The position numbers were made by a program, and so were the translations under genes. The notes under the pieces were generated by a model that saw only the letters and a list, made by a program, of their open reading frames with translations, was not told the origin of the DNA and did not search any database. Positions 15,623-23,105 of a stretch of 46,794 nucleotides of DNA are shown piece after piece (positions within the stretch are counted from its first letter, which is position 1; the number at the start of each line of letters is the position of its first letter). The stretch comes from Hydrogenophaga sp. (GTDB lineage: Bacteria; Pseudomonadota; Gammaproteobacteria; Burkholderiales; Burkholderiaceae_C): positions 1 through 46,794 of the forward strand of contig NZ_WVZN01000031.1 in NCBI RefSeq assembly GCF_011772445.1, given 5' to 3'.

Positions 15623-16981
15623 ATGGCCGACACACCGACGAGCAGCGACCCGCAACGCATCCAGCAGTGGCTCGACGAGCACCGCATCACCGAAGTCGAG
15701 TGCCTGATTCCCGACATGGCGGGCCAGGCGCGCGGCAAGATCGTGCCGCGCCACAAGTACGACCCGGCCGTGGGCCTGCGCCTGCCCGAGGCCGTGCTGA
15801 CCATGACGGTGACCGGCGACTACCCCGAGAAGGACTACACCTCGGTGGCCGACCCCGACATGCACCTGCTGCCCGACGCGGCCACGCTGCGCCCCGTGCC
15901 CTGGGCCAAGGAACCCACGGCGCAGATCATCCACGACTGCTTCTCCTTCGACGGCAAGTCCGTCGACCTGTCGCCGCGCAACGTGCTGCGCCGCATCCTC
16001 AAGCTCTACGCCGACGAGGGCTGGAAGCCCGTGGTCGCGCCCGAGATGGAGTTCTACCTGGTGCAGGTCGAGCCCGACGAGGACATCCCGCTCAAGGCGC
16101 CCGTGGGCCGCACGCGCCGCACCGAGGCGGGCATGCAGAGCTTCTCGATGGACGCCATCAACGAGTACGACGACATCTTCGACGTCATGTACGACTGGTG
16201 CGAGGCCGAGGGCATCCAGCTCGACACCCTGATCCACGAGATGGGCACGGCGCAGATGGAGATCAACCTCGACCACGGCGACCCGCTGCCGCTGGCCGAC
16301 CAGGTCTTTCTCTTCAAGCGCACCATCCGCGAGGTGGCCCTGCGCCACCAGATGTACGCCACCTTCATGGCCAAGCCCATGCAGGGCCAGCCGGGCAGCG
16401 CGATGCACATCCACCAGAGCGTGGTGGGCATGGCCGACGGAAAGAACATCTTCAGCCGCCCGGACGGTGAGGCCTCCGACCGCTTCTTCCACTTCATCGG
16501 CGGCCTGCAGACCTACCTGCCGGCGGCCATTGCCTTCTTCGCACCCTACGTCAATTCGTACCGGCGCCTGTCGCGCTACACCTCGGCGCCGATCAACCTG
16601 AGCTGGGGCTACGACAACCGGACCTGCGGCCTGCGCGTGCCGCATTCGGTGCCGCAGGCGCGGCGGGTGGAGAACCGGCTGGCGGGGGTGGACGTGAACC
16701 CCTACCTGGCGCTGGCGGTGAGCCTGGCCTGTGGGTACCTGGGCATGAAGCAGGGTCTGAAACCCACCGATCCGCTGTCGGGCAGCGCATACGAGCAACC
16801 GCACCAGTTGCCGCGCCACCTGGACGACGCGGTGGAAAAGCTCATGCAGTGCGCGCCGCTGGTGGAGCTGTTTGGCGAGCACTTCATCCAGACGTATGCG
16901 GCGATCAAGGACACGGAGTACCGGGAGTACTTCGATGTGGTGAGTCCTTGGGAGCGGAGGTTTCTGTTGCTCAACGTCTGA
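15623..16981 (+). CDS. Glutamine synthetase family protein, gamma-glutamylpolyamine synthetase (PuuA) type
   Basis: A 452-residue enzyme of the glutamine synthetase superfamily. The start at 15623 gives a normal N-terminal beta-grasp domain (EVECLIPDMAGQARGKIVPR); a longer frame reaching into putA is only overlap. Catalytic-domain motifs include PEMEFYLV (metal Glu), a DHGDPL segment, SAMHIHQSV and APINLSWGYDNR. The IPDMAGQARGK N-terminus and overall length are typical of enzymes that ligate glutamate to putrescine or other amines, not of GlnA, which carries a different adenylylation-loop region. Substrate is inferred. It follows putA in the same direction, fitting amino acid and polyamine nitrogen use. 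Confidence 0.85.
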   Translation: MADTPTSSDPQRIQQWLDEHRITEVECLIPDMAGQARGKIVPRHKYDPAVGLRLPEAVLTMTVTGDYPEKDYTSVADPDMHLLPDAATLRPVPWAKEPTAQIIHDCFSFDGKSVDLSPRNVLRRILKLYADEGWKPVVAPEMEFYLVQVEPDEDIPLKAPVGRTRRTEAGMQSFSMDAINEYDDIFDVMYDWCEAEGIQLDTLIHEMGTAQMEINLDHGDPLPLADQVFLFKRTIREVALRHQMYATFMAKPMQGQPGSAMHIHQSVVGMADGKNIFSRPDGEASDRFFHFIGGLQTYLPAAIAFFAPYVNSYRRLSRYTSAPINLSWGYDNRTCGLRVPHSVPQARRVENRLAGVDVNPYLALAVSLACGYLGMKQGLKPTDPLSGSAYEQPHQLPRHLDDAVEKLMQCAPLVELFGEHFIQTYAAIKDTEYREYFDVVSPWERRFLLLNV

Positions 16982-17002
16982 GCTGTTTTCTCCGACTGGA
17001 CC

Positions 17003-17115
17003 GGTCGTCGGCGCTTGGGTGTCCGGCTCCGCGAATGTCCCCCGGAGCGGATCGCTGACGCGCTCCACTCCTCCTCCTTTATTTCGCTACGCCGGACACC
17101 CAATCACCGACGACC
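17003..17115. repeat. Palindromic intergenic element, copy 1
   Basis: The element is bounded by inverted repeats of 25 bases (17003-17027 and 17091-17115) that match at 23 positions, with a perfect 11-base core GGGTGTCCGGC / GCCGGACACCC. Inside lie CTCCGCGAATGTCCCCCGG and CTCCTCCTTTATTTCGCTAC. The same two inner blocks occur in reverse orientation in the element at 17169-17240. It encodes nothing convincing. REP- or MITE-like repeats of this size are usual between genes. Confidence 0.8.
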
Positions 17116-17168
17116 TCGTTGGCGCTCGGCCTGTTGGCGCGCCTACGTGCCTGTTGCTTGCGGACGGT

Positions 17169-17240
17169 GGGTGCCCTGCGTAGCGAAATAAAGGAGGAGG
17201 GCGCGCAGCGCCCGGGGGACATTCGCGGAGCAGGGCACCC
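17169..17240. repeat. Palindromic intergenic element, copy 2 (inverted relative to copy 1)
   Basis: A 72-base element with perfect 11-base inverted ends GGGTGCCCTGC (17169-17179) and GCAGGGCACCC (17230-17240). Inner blocks GTAGCGAAATAAAGGAGGA and CGGGGGACATTCGCGGAG are the reverse complement of those in copy 1. The terminal repeats differ from those of copy 1 at several positions, but each copy keeps its own ends complementary. This shows compensating change, so the folded hairpin form seems to matter. Confidence 0.78.
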
Positions 17241-17277
17241 AGTGGCCGCAAGCTTCGCGAGGTGGGGGCAAGAAAAC

Positions 17278-20214
17278 TCAGCCCACCACAACCATCCCCG
17301 ACACAGGATTGGACAGAAGCGCATCCAGAGCCTCAATAGGCAAGGGCTTGGCGAACAGGTGCCCCTGAAACTGGTCACACCCCTGGTACGCCAGAAAGTC
17401 CCGCTGCTCGATCGTCTCCACCCCCTCGGCCACCACCTGCAGGCTCAGCGACTGCGCCAGCGCGATGATGGCGCGCGAAATCGCCGCGTCGTTCGGGTCT
17501 GTCAGCACGTCGGCCACGAAGGCCCGGTCGATCTTCAATTGGTCCAGCGGCAGCCGCTTGAGCAGCGACAGCGAGGAGTAGCCCATGCCGAAGTCGTCCA
17601 GCGACAGCGTCACGCCCAGCGACTTGAGCATGCCCATCTTCTCGATGGTGATCTCCATGCGGTCGGCCAGCAGGCTCTCGGTGAGTTCCAGCTTCAGGCG
17701 CTGGGGTTTGACGCCGCTTGCGCGCAGGCAGGCCATCACCGAATCCACGAAATCCGGGTGGCGGAACTGCCGCACGCTCACGTTCACGGCGATGCTCAGG
17801 TTCGCCGTCTCCGGCCGCTTCGACCACGCCGCCAGTTGCCCGCAGGCGGTCTCCAGCGCCCACAGGCCCAGCGGCAGGATCAGGCCGGTGTCCTCTGCCA
17901 CGGGAATGAAGGCGACGGGCGAGAGCAGCCCGCGCTCGGGGTGGTTCCAGCGCAGCAGCGCCTCCACGCCGATGATCATGCCGGCCTTGTCCACCTGCGG
18001 CTGGTAGTGCACCACGAACTCGCGCCGGCGCAAGCCGTCACGCAGATCGGACGCGGTGCGCGCGTTCTCGCTCATCTCGGCCTGCAGCGACGGGTCGAAG
18101 AAGCACAGCGTGTTGCGGCCCATGGACTTGGCCTGGTACATCGCCAGGTCGGCCTGCTTGAGCAGTTCGCCCACGTCGGCCTGCGTGCCGTGGAAGATGG
18201 TGACGCCGATGCTGGGCGTGGCGAAATGCTGGTGGCCGGTGAGGGCAAAGGGCTCGCGCAGGGTCTGCAGCACCTTGTTGGCGAGCACACGCGCCTTGTG
18301 CGCCGCGGCCACCGGGCTGGGGCTGAGGTCGTCGGCCATCACCACGAACTCGTCGCCACCCAGGCGCGCCACCAGGTCGGTCTTGCGCACGCTGGCGGCC
18401 AGGCGTTGCGCCACCTTCTTGAGCAACTGGTCGCCCATCTGGTGACCCAGGGTGTCGTTGAGGATCTTGAAGTTGTCCAGGTCGATGAACAGCAGCGCGC
18501 CGTGTTGGCCGCTGCGCGCGCTCACGCTCAGCGCCTGCTGCAGCTTGTCGAGCAGCAACTGGCGGTTGGGCAGGTCGGTCAGCGGGTCGTAGAAGGCCAG
18601 GTGGCGGATCATGTCCTCGGCGGTCTTGCGCTGCGTGATGTCCCGCCCCACCGCCACCCAGTGCGTCACCTCGTCCGCGCTGGGCTGCACCGACACCACC
18701 TCCAGCTCCACCCAGAACAGGGCGCCGTTCTTGCGCCGCACCATCAGCTCGGTGCGCGCCTTCTGCGTGTCGCGCAGGCCGCGCGAGATCTCGCGCAGCT
18801 TGGACGCCGCCGGGTCCAGGTCCAGCAGCATGCCGGGCGACTGGCCCAGCACCTCGGCGCGCGAGTAGCCGGTGTGCAGCTCGAAGGCGTCGTTGACGAA
18901 GACGATCTTGGGTTCGCTGCGCAACTCATGCGCACCGGTCTCGGCGATCAGCACGATGTCGTTGAGCCGGGCCACGCTGGTCTCCAGCAGCATGAGCTGT
19001 TCCTGGGAACGGCGGCGCTCGGTCACGTCGCGGAAGTACACGGCCAGACCTTCCGCGAAAGGGTAGGCCCGCACCTCCAGCCATTTGCCCAGCGAGGCGA
19101 ACCAGTCCTCCAGCTCGACGCGCCGGTTGGTCTGCAGGGCGCGGCCCAGGTGCTCCTTGAGCCGTTGCGCCAGCGCCGGGGCGAAGCCGTGCCACACCTC
19201 CACCCCCAGGAGATCGGCCGTGGTCTTCTGCAGCAGGCGCTCGCTTTCCTGGTTCAGGTAGGTGAAGCAGCACTGCCGGTCCAGCGTCACAAAGGCCTCG
19301 GTGATGCTGGCCAGCGTGGTCGTCAGGCGCATGGCCAGGCGCAGCGTTTCCTGCTGGGCCTGCTTGGTGGCCGAGATGTCGTGCACGGTCACCTGCACGC
19401 GCACGGGGTGGCCGCTCTCGTCCGTCACGGCCGCGCCCACGGTGCGCACCCACTTGGGCCCGGTCGACTCGATCAGCACCTGCACTTCCTCGTCGAAGGG
19501 CTCGGCGCTGGCGGCGCAGCGCTCCAGGCGCTGGCGCAGGCCCTGTCGCCATTCGGGCGCATGGTGCGCCAGCAGGTCCTCCAGCGTCCGCGGCGCCGCG
19601 TCGGGCCCGATGCCGAGCAGGCTCAGCAGGCCGGCCGAGCAGTCCACGCGCTCGCCATCGGTTTCCACCGACCAGCTGCCCAGGCCCGCCGTGCGCTCCA
19701 CGAGCTCGATCTGACCCTGGTGGCGGCGCTGCTGCGCCACCTGCGCCATCACCGTTTCGCGCTGGTGGCGCATGGCCAGCACGAGGTCGGCCGCCAGCTC
19801 GCACACCAGGCCGATGCCAATCTCGTTGCGGCGTTCGTCCCGCGCCTGGTGATCGAGCAGCAGCAGGAAGGCGCCCGGCGCCCGGCTCAGGGGTAGCCAG
19901 TGCAGGTGGTGGATCGCGCGGCGGCCGCGGCCCAGGTCCAGCGGGGCCCAGCGCGCTTCCCGGCTGGTGTCGCCCACCCAGAGCTCCTGCGGCCCCAGGG
20001 TTCTGGCGATGTCGAGGGCCAGTGCCTCCATGGGCGCGTCCAGCCCGGCGCGGCCCAGCGCGCGAACAGCTGTATCCGAGCGTTCCAGCAGCAGGGCGGC
20101 CGCGCCGCGCCCCTCGCGCGCGGCCAGGTGGGCCATGCGGTCGAACGCTTCGCGCGCGTCAGGCGGCCGGGCGGTGTCGGAAACCTGCACATTTGGGAGT
20201 CGATCAGCGCGCAT
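17278..20214 (-). CDS. GAF/PAS sensor with GGDEF and EAL domains (cyclic-di-GMP turnover)
   Basis: A 978-residue cytoplasmic protein with no membrane segment. Order: GAF-like region at about 20-165, three PAS regions at about 175-300, 305-420 and 440-560, GGDEF at about 565-730, EAL at about 740-970. The GGDEF active site is intact (RLGGDEFVV near residue 620), as are FIDLDNFKILNDTLGH and the start motif YDPLTDLPNR. The EAL domain keeps EALLRW near 750, NVSVRQF, ELTESLL, SLDDFGMGYSSL, LKIDRAFV and VAEGVET, so both synthesis and breakdown of cyclic-di-GMP are possible. The signal is unknown. It points away from the small gene at 20409 and lies directly behind the palindromic repeats. Confidence 0.95.
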   Translation of the reverse strand: MRADRLPNVQVSDTARPPDAREAFDRMAHLAAREGRGAAALLLERSDTAVRALGRAGLDAPMEALALDIARTLGPQELWVGDTSREARWAPLDLGRGRRAIHHLHWLPLSRAPGAFLLLLDHQARDERRNEIGIGLVCELAADLVLAMRHQRETVMAQVAQQRRHQGQIELVERTAGLGSWSVETDGERVDCSAGLLSLLGIGPDAAPRTLEDLLAHHAPEWRQGLRQRLERCAASAEPFDEEVQVLIESTGPKWVRTVGAAVTDESGHPVRVQVTVHDISATKQAQQETLRLAMRLTTTLASITEAFVTLDRQCCFTYLNQESERLLQKTTADLLGVEVWHGFAPALAQRLKEHLGRALQTNRRVELEDWFASLGKWLEVRAYPFAEGLAVYFRDVTERRRSQEQLMLLETSVARLNDIVLIAETGAHELRSEPKIVFVNDAFELHTGYSRAEVLGQSPGMLLDLDPAASKLREISRGLRDTQKARTELMVRRKNGALFWVELEVVSVQPSADEVTHWVAVGRDITQRKTAEDMIRHLAFYDPLTDLPNRQLLLDKLQQALSVSARSGQHGALLFIDLDNFKILNDTLGHQMGDQLLKKVAQRLAASVRKTDLVARLGGDEFVVMADDLSPSPVAAAHKARVLANKVLQTLREPFALTGHQHFATPSIGVTIFHGTQADVGELLKQADLAMYQAKSMGRNTLCFFDPSLQAEMSENARTASDLRDGLRRREFVVHYQPQVDKAGMIIGVEALLRWNHPERGLLSPVAFIPVAEDTGLILPLGLWALETACGQLAAWSKRPETANLSIAVNVSVRQFRHPDFVDSVMACLRASGVKPQRLKLELTESLLADRMEITIEKMGMLKSLGVTLSLDDFGMGYSSLSLLKRLPLDQLKIDRAFVADVLTDPNDAAISRAIIALAQSLSLQVVAEGVETIEQRDFLAYQGCDQFQGHLFAKPLPIEALDALLSNPVSGMVVVG

Positions 20215-20408
20215 GATGGCCTTAGGATAGCGGGCTTGGCGTGACGCGCGCCGCTTCGGCGTTCCGCGCCACCGGCAACCACCCGTGAACTACCGCACGC
20301 CACGCGCCGTGGTGACGGATTTTTGTAACCGAGTTGTGACTTTTTGTAGCCTCTGCTCTACGATCCGTCCCATTGTCTTTGGTGCAACCCTAGTCCCGGA
20401 CACACTCC
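20215..20408. promoter_or_regulatory. Divergent intergenic region with a candidate sigma70 promoter for the 20409 gene
   Basis: The plus strand has TTGTGA at 20334-20339 and TACGAT at 20359-20364. Their 19-base spacing is slightly long. The T-rich string TTTTTGTA occurs twice just around the -35 position (from about 20320 and 20341), an AT-rich patch in GC-rich surroundings. No operator could be named. Confidence 0.35.
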
Positions 20409-20765
20409 ATGCAAGCCATGTCCACCACTGACATCCGACAGGATGGGGGAGCCCGCAAGGTGAGCGCACTCGCAGAACTCCGGCAACACAACGACGTATC
20501 CAGCCTGAAATCGGCCCTGCATCAGCTGTGCAGCGAATTCGGCCGCATTTCGCGCCTGGACATCCTCACGGCCATGCACGAAGGCACCAAGCAGGCCATC
20601 TGCTTCCTGCGCATGGAGCGGCCCGAGCAGGAGCAGCAGCTCATGAAGACCCTGGGTGTGGGCCGCTTCGGCGGCGAGGTGGTGTTCGTGCTCAACCTCA
20701 ACGTGCCCAGCAAGCAGAACGACTTCGGCCCCTCGTCGCAGTGGTGCGACTCCGACATCTACTGA
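20409..20765 (+). CDS. Small RRM-like conserved hypothetical protein
   Basis: A 118-residue soluble protein; the ATG at 20418 is an alternative start, because neither has a strong ribosome binding site. Residues about 30-100 have the strand-helix-strand-strand-helix-strand order of an RNA recognition motif (SSLKSALHQLCSEFG as helix 1, ISRLDILTA strand, KQAICFLRME as an RNP1-like strand with Phe, EQEQQLMKTLG as helix 2, EVVFVLNL strand). RNA binding is inferred from this layout only. The polar tail (SKQNDFGPSSQWCDSDIY) is probably flexible. It is divergent from the cyclic-di-GMP gene and is followed within 36 bases by the carboxylase fragment. Confidence 0.7.
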   Translation: MQAMSTTDIRQDGGARKVSALAELRQHNDVSSLKSALHQLCSEFGRISRLDILTAMHEGTKQAICFLRMERPEQEQQLMKTLGVGRFGGEVVFVLNLNVPSKQNDFGPSSQWCDSDIY

Positions 20766-20800
20766 GCGGCCCCGGGGTCCGCTCCCACCTTCTTTAAACC

Positions 20801-22612
20801 TTGCGCTCGCCGCTGCAGGCCCAGGTCGTCCAGTGGCTGGCGCAGCCGGGCGATGCGGTGCGCCAGGACCAGCCGCTGCTGGTGGTCGAGGCCATGAAGA
20901 TGGAGCACGAGCTGCGGGCCGAGCGCGACGGGCGCCTGGCCGAGTGCCTGGTGGTTCCAGGCGACACGGTGAACCCCGGCGACCCGCTCTGGCGCATCGA
21001 CGCGGCGGCGATTCAGGCGCCGCGGCGCGACTCCCCCACGTCGGCGCCTGAGGCAGCGACCCCCGAACGGGACGAGCTGCGCCGCCTGCGCGAGCGGCTG
21101 GCCTTCACCGACGATGCCGCCCGCCCCGAAGCCGTGGCGCGCCGCCACGCCTTGGGCCTGCGCACCGCGCGCGAGAACCTGGCCGACCTGTGCGACGCCG
21201 GCAGCTTCATCGAGTACGGCGCCCTTGCCGTGGCCGCGCAGGCCACGCGCCGCAGCGAAGCCGAGCTGATCGCCCAGACGCCCGCCGATGGCATGGTCAC
21301 AGGCATCGGCTCGGTCAACGGCGCGATGTTCGGTCCCGAACGCGCGCGCACGGCGGTGCTGGCCTACGACGCCACCGTGCTGGCCGGCACGCAGGGCATA
21401 CGCAACCACCAGAAGACCGATCGCCTGCTGGGCATCGCGCTGGACCAGCGCCTGCCCGTGGTGCTGTTCGCCGAAGGCGGAGGAGGGCGCCCCGGCGACA
21501 CCGACATGCCCATCGTGGCGGGCCTGCATGTGGGCACCTTCGCCGCCATGGCGCGCCTGTCGGGCCGGGTACCCACCATCGGCATCGCGGCCGGCCGCTG
21601 CTTCGCGGGCAACGCGGCCCTGCTGGGCTGCTGCGACGTGATCATCGCCACGCGCGGCAGCAACATCGGCATGGGCGGACCAGCCATGGTGGAGGGCGGT
21701 GGCCTGGGCCGCTTCCCGCCCGAGGCGATCGGTCCCGCCGGGGTGCAGCACGCCAGCGGCGTGATCGACCTGCTGGTGGACGACGAGGCGCAGGCCGTGG
21801 CGGCGGCGCGGCGTTGCCTGGCCTTCTTCCAGGGGCGCGTGGTGCCGGTGCCGCCGCCACCCCTCGAGCGTTTGCGAGAGGCACTGCCAGCGAGCCGCTC
21901 GCGCAGCTACGACAGCCGCGGCGTACTGGAAGGACTGGCCGACGATGGCAGCGTGGTCTGGCTGCGCGAGGGCTTCGGCGCGGGCATCCACACCGCGCTG
22001 GCGCGCTTCGATGGCCGCGCGGTCGGTGTGCTGGTGAACAACCCGCAGCACCTGGGTGGTGCCATCGACCCCGACGCGGCCGACAAGGCGGCGCGATTCA
22101 TGCGCTGGTGCGACGCGCATGGCTTGCCCCTGTTGAGCCTGGTGGACACGCCGGGCTTCATGGTCGGGCCCGAGGTGGAAGCCCGCGCGCAGGTGCGCCA
22201 CGTGAGCCGCCTGTTCGTGGTGGCGGCGGCGCTGCGCGTGCCCTTCTTCAGCGTGGTGTTGCGCAAGGGCTTCGGCCTGGGGGCCATGGGCATGACGGCC
22301 GGGGGGTTTCACGCACCGGGTTTCACCGTGGCCTGGCCGGGTGCCGAGTTCGGCGCCATGGGTCTGGAGGGTGCGGTGCGCCTGGGCTACCGGAAGGAGC
22401 TGGAGGCCTTGCCCGAGGGGCCGCAGCGCCAGGCACTGTTCGACGATCTCCTCGCGCGCCAGATCGCCCAGGGCGCGGCGATTCCGATGGCCACGACGCT
22501 GGAGATCGACGCCGTGATCGACCCGGCGGACACCCGGGCCTGGCTGCTGCGCGGGCTGGAGGGCGCCAAGCTGCGCGACGGGCCCGCCGTGCGCACCGTG
22601 GACCCGTGGTGA
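20801..22612 (+). CDS. Biotinyl domain plus acyl-CoA carboxyltransferase, lacking the biotin carboxylase half
   Basis: A 603-residue protein. Residues 1-70 are a biotinyl carrier domain with biotinylation motif EAMKMEHEL (Lys33). Residues about 90-600 are the carboxyltransferase found in acetyl/propionyl-CoA carboxylases and related enzymes (GGGGRPGDTDMP, IAAGRCFAGNAALLG, SNIGMGGPAMVEGGGLG, LVDTPGFMVGPEVE, RKGFGLGAMGM). Relatives I know in this group are about 1100-residue fusions carrying a biotin carboxylase in front. Here the frame begins at a TTG directly before the biotinyl domain, with an in-frame TAA six bases upstream, no ribosome binding site and a preceding gene ending 35 bases away. 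It is either a 5'-truncated remnant or a protein that uses a biotin carboxylase encoded elsewhere. Confidence 0.8.
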   Translation: MRSPLQAQVVQWLAQPGDAVRQDQPLLVVEAMKMEHELRAERDGRLAECLVVPGDTVNPGDPLWRIDAAAIQAPRRDSPTSAPEAATPERDELRRLRERLAFTDDAARPEAVARRHALGLRTARENLADLCDAGSFIEYGALAVAAQATRRSEAELIAQTPADGMVTGIGSVNGAMFGPERARTAVLAYDATVLAGTQGIRNHQKTDRLLGIALDQRLPVVLFAEGGGGRPGDTDMPIVAGLHVGTFAAMARLSGRVPTIGIAAGRCFAGNAALLGCCDVIIATRGSNIGMGGPAMVEGGGLGRFPPEAIGPAGVQHASGVIDLLVDDEAQAVAAARRCLAFFQGRVVPVPPPPLERLREALPASRSRSYDSRGVLEGLADDGSVVWLREGFGAGIHTALARFDGRAVGVLVNNPQHLGGAIDPDAADKAARFMRWCDAHGLPLLSLVDTPGFMVGPEVEARAQVRHVSRLFVVAAALRVPFFSVVLRKGFGLGAMGMTAGGFHAPGFTVAWPGAEFGAMGLEGAVRLGYRKELEALPEGPQRQALFDDLLARQIAQGAAIPMATTLEIDAVIDPADTRAWLLRGLEGAKLRDGPAVRTVDPW

Positions 22613-22619
22613 GCCGCTG

Positions 22620-23105
22620 TTACAACAGCTCGCCGAAACCGGTGCTTCGTACCCCCGCCGTGGCCAGCGGTGGCGCGGTCTGGTTGATGTTCACCCAGAA
22701 CTCGCACACGTGTTTCATGGCGCTGAGGAACTGCGAGAACTCGGTCGGCTTGGCGATGTAGGCGTTGGTGCCGGCGTCGTAGGCGCGTAGCAGGTCGCTG
22801 GGCTCGGTGGACGAGGTGAGCACCACCACCGGGATGTTGTGCAGCACGTCCGAACTCTTGATCTCCCTCAACACGCCGATGCCGTCCAGCAGCGGCATCT
22901 TGAGGTCGAGCAGCACCAGCACCGGGTTGCTGCCCGGCCGGTTGACGAACTGGTTGCGCCGGAACAGGTAGTCCAGCGCCTGCATGCCGTCGGAGACGTG
23001 AGTCACCCGGCCGTCGAGGCCGTGGCGCGAAAGCGCGAGCTTGGTGAGCTCGGCGTCGTCGGGGTTGTCCTCGACGAGGAGGATGGCATCGGCGGTCTTG
23101 TTCAT
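22620..23105 (-). CDS. Receiver-only response regulator (Rcp1 type)
   Basis: A 161-residue single receiver domain with no output domain. The acidic pair is in LLVEDNPDD (residues 10-16), the phosphoacceptor is Asp67 in LLDLKMPLLDG, the switch Thr97 is in VLTSS and the conserved Lys119 is in IAKPT. The length and VNRPGSNPVLVLLDL loop fit the Rcp1-like regulators that pair with PAS- or phytochrome-type histidine kinases. Its ATG overlaps the stop of the kinase gene upstream (ATGA, 23102-23105), so the two are translationally coupled, and the kinase is its probable phosphodonor. Output must go through another protein. Confidence 0.95.
   Translation of the reverse strand: MNKTADAILLVEDNPDDAELTKLALSRHGLDGRVTHVSDGMQALDYLFRRNQFVNRPGSNPVLVLLDLKMPLLDGIGVLREIKSSDVLHNIPVVVLTSSTEPSDLLRAYDAGTNAYIAKPTEFSQFLSAMKHVCEFWVNINQTAPPLATAGVRSTGFGELL

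Noticed and set aside
17119..19896. A long plus-strand open frame across the GGDEF/EAL gene
   Set aside because: It is antisense to a gene with complete PAS, GGDEF and EAL motifs, and its translation has the His/Gln/Arg-rich shadow pattern.
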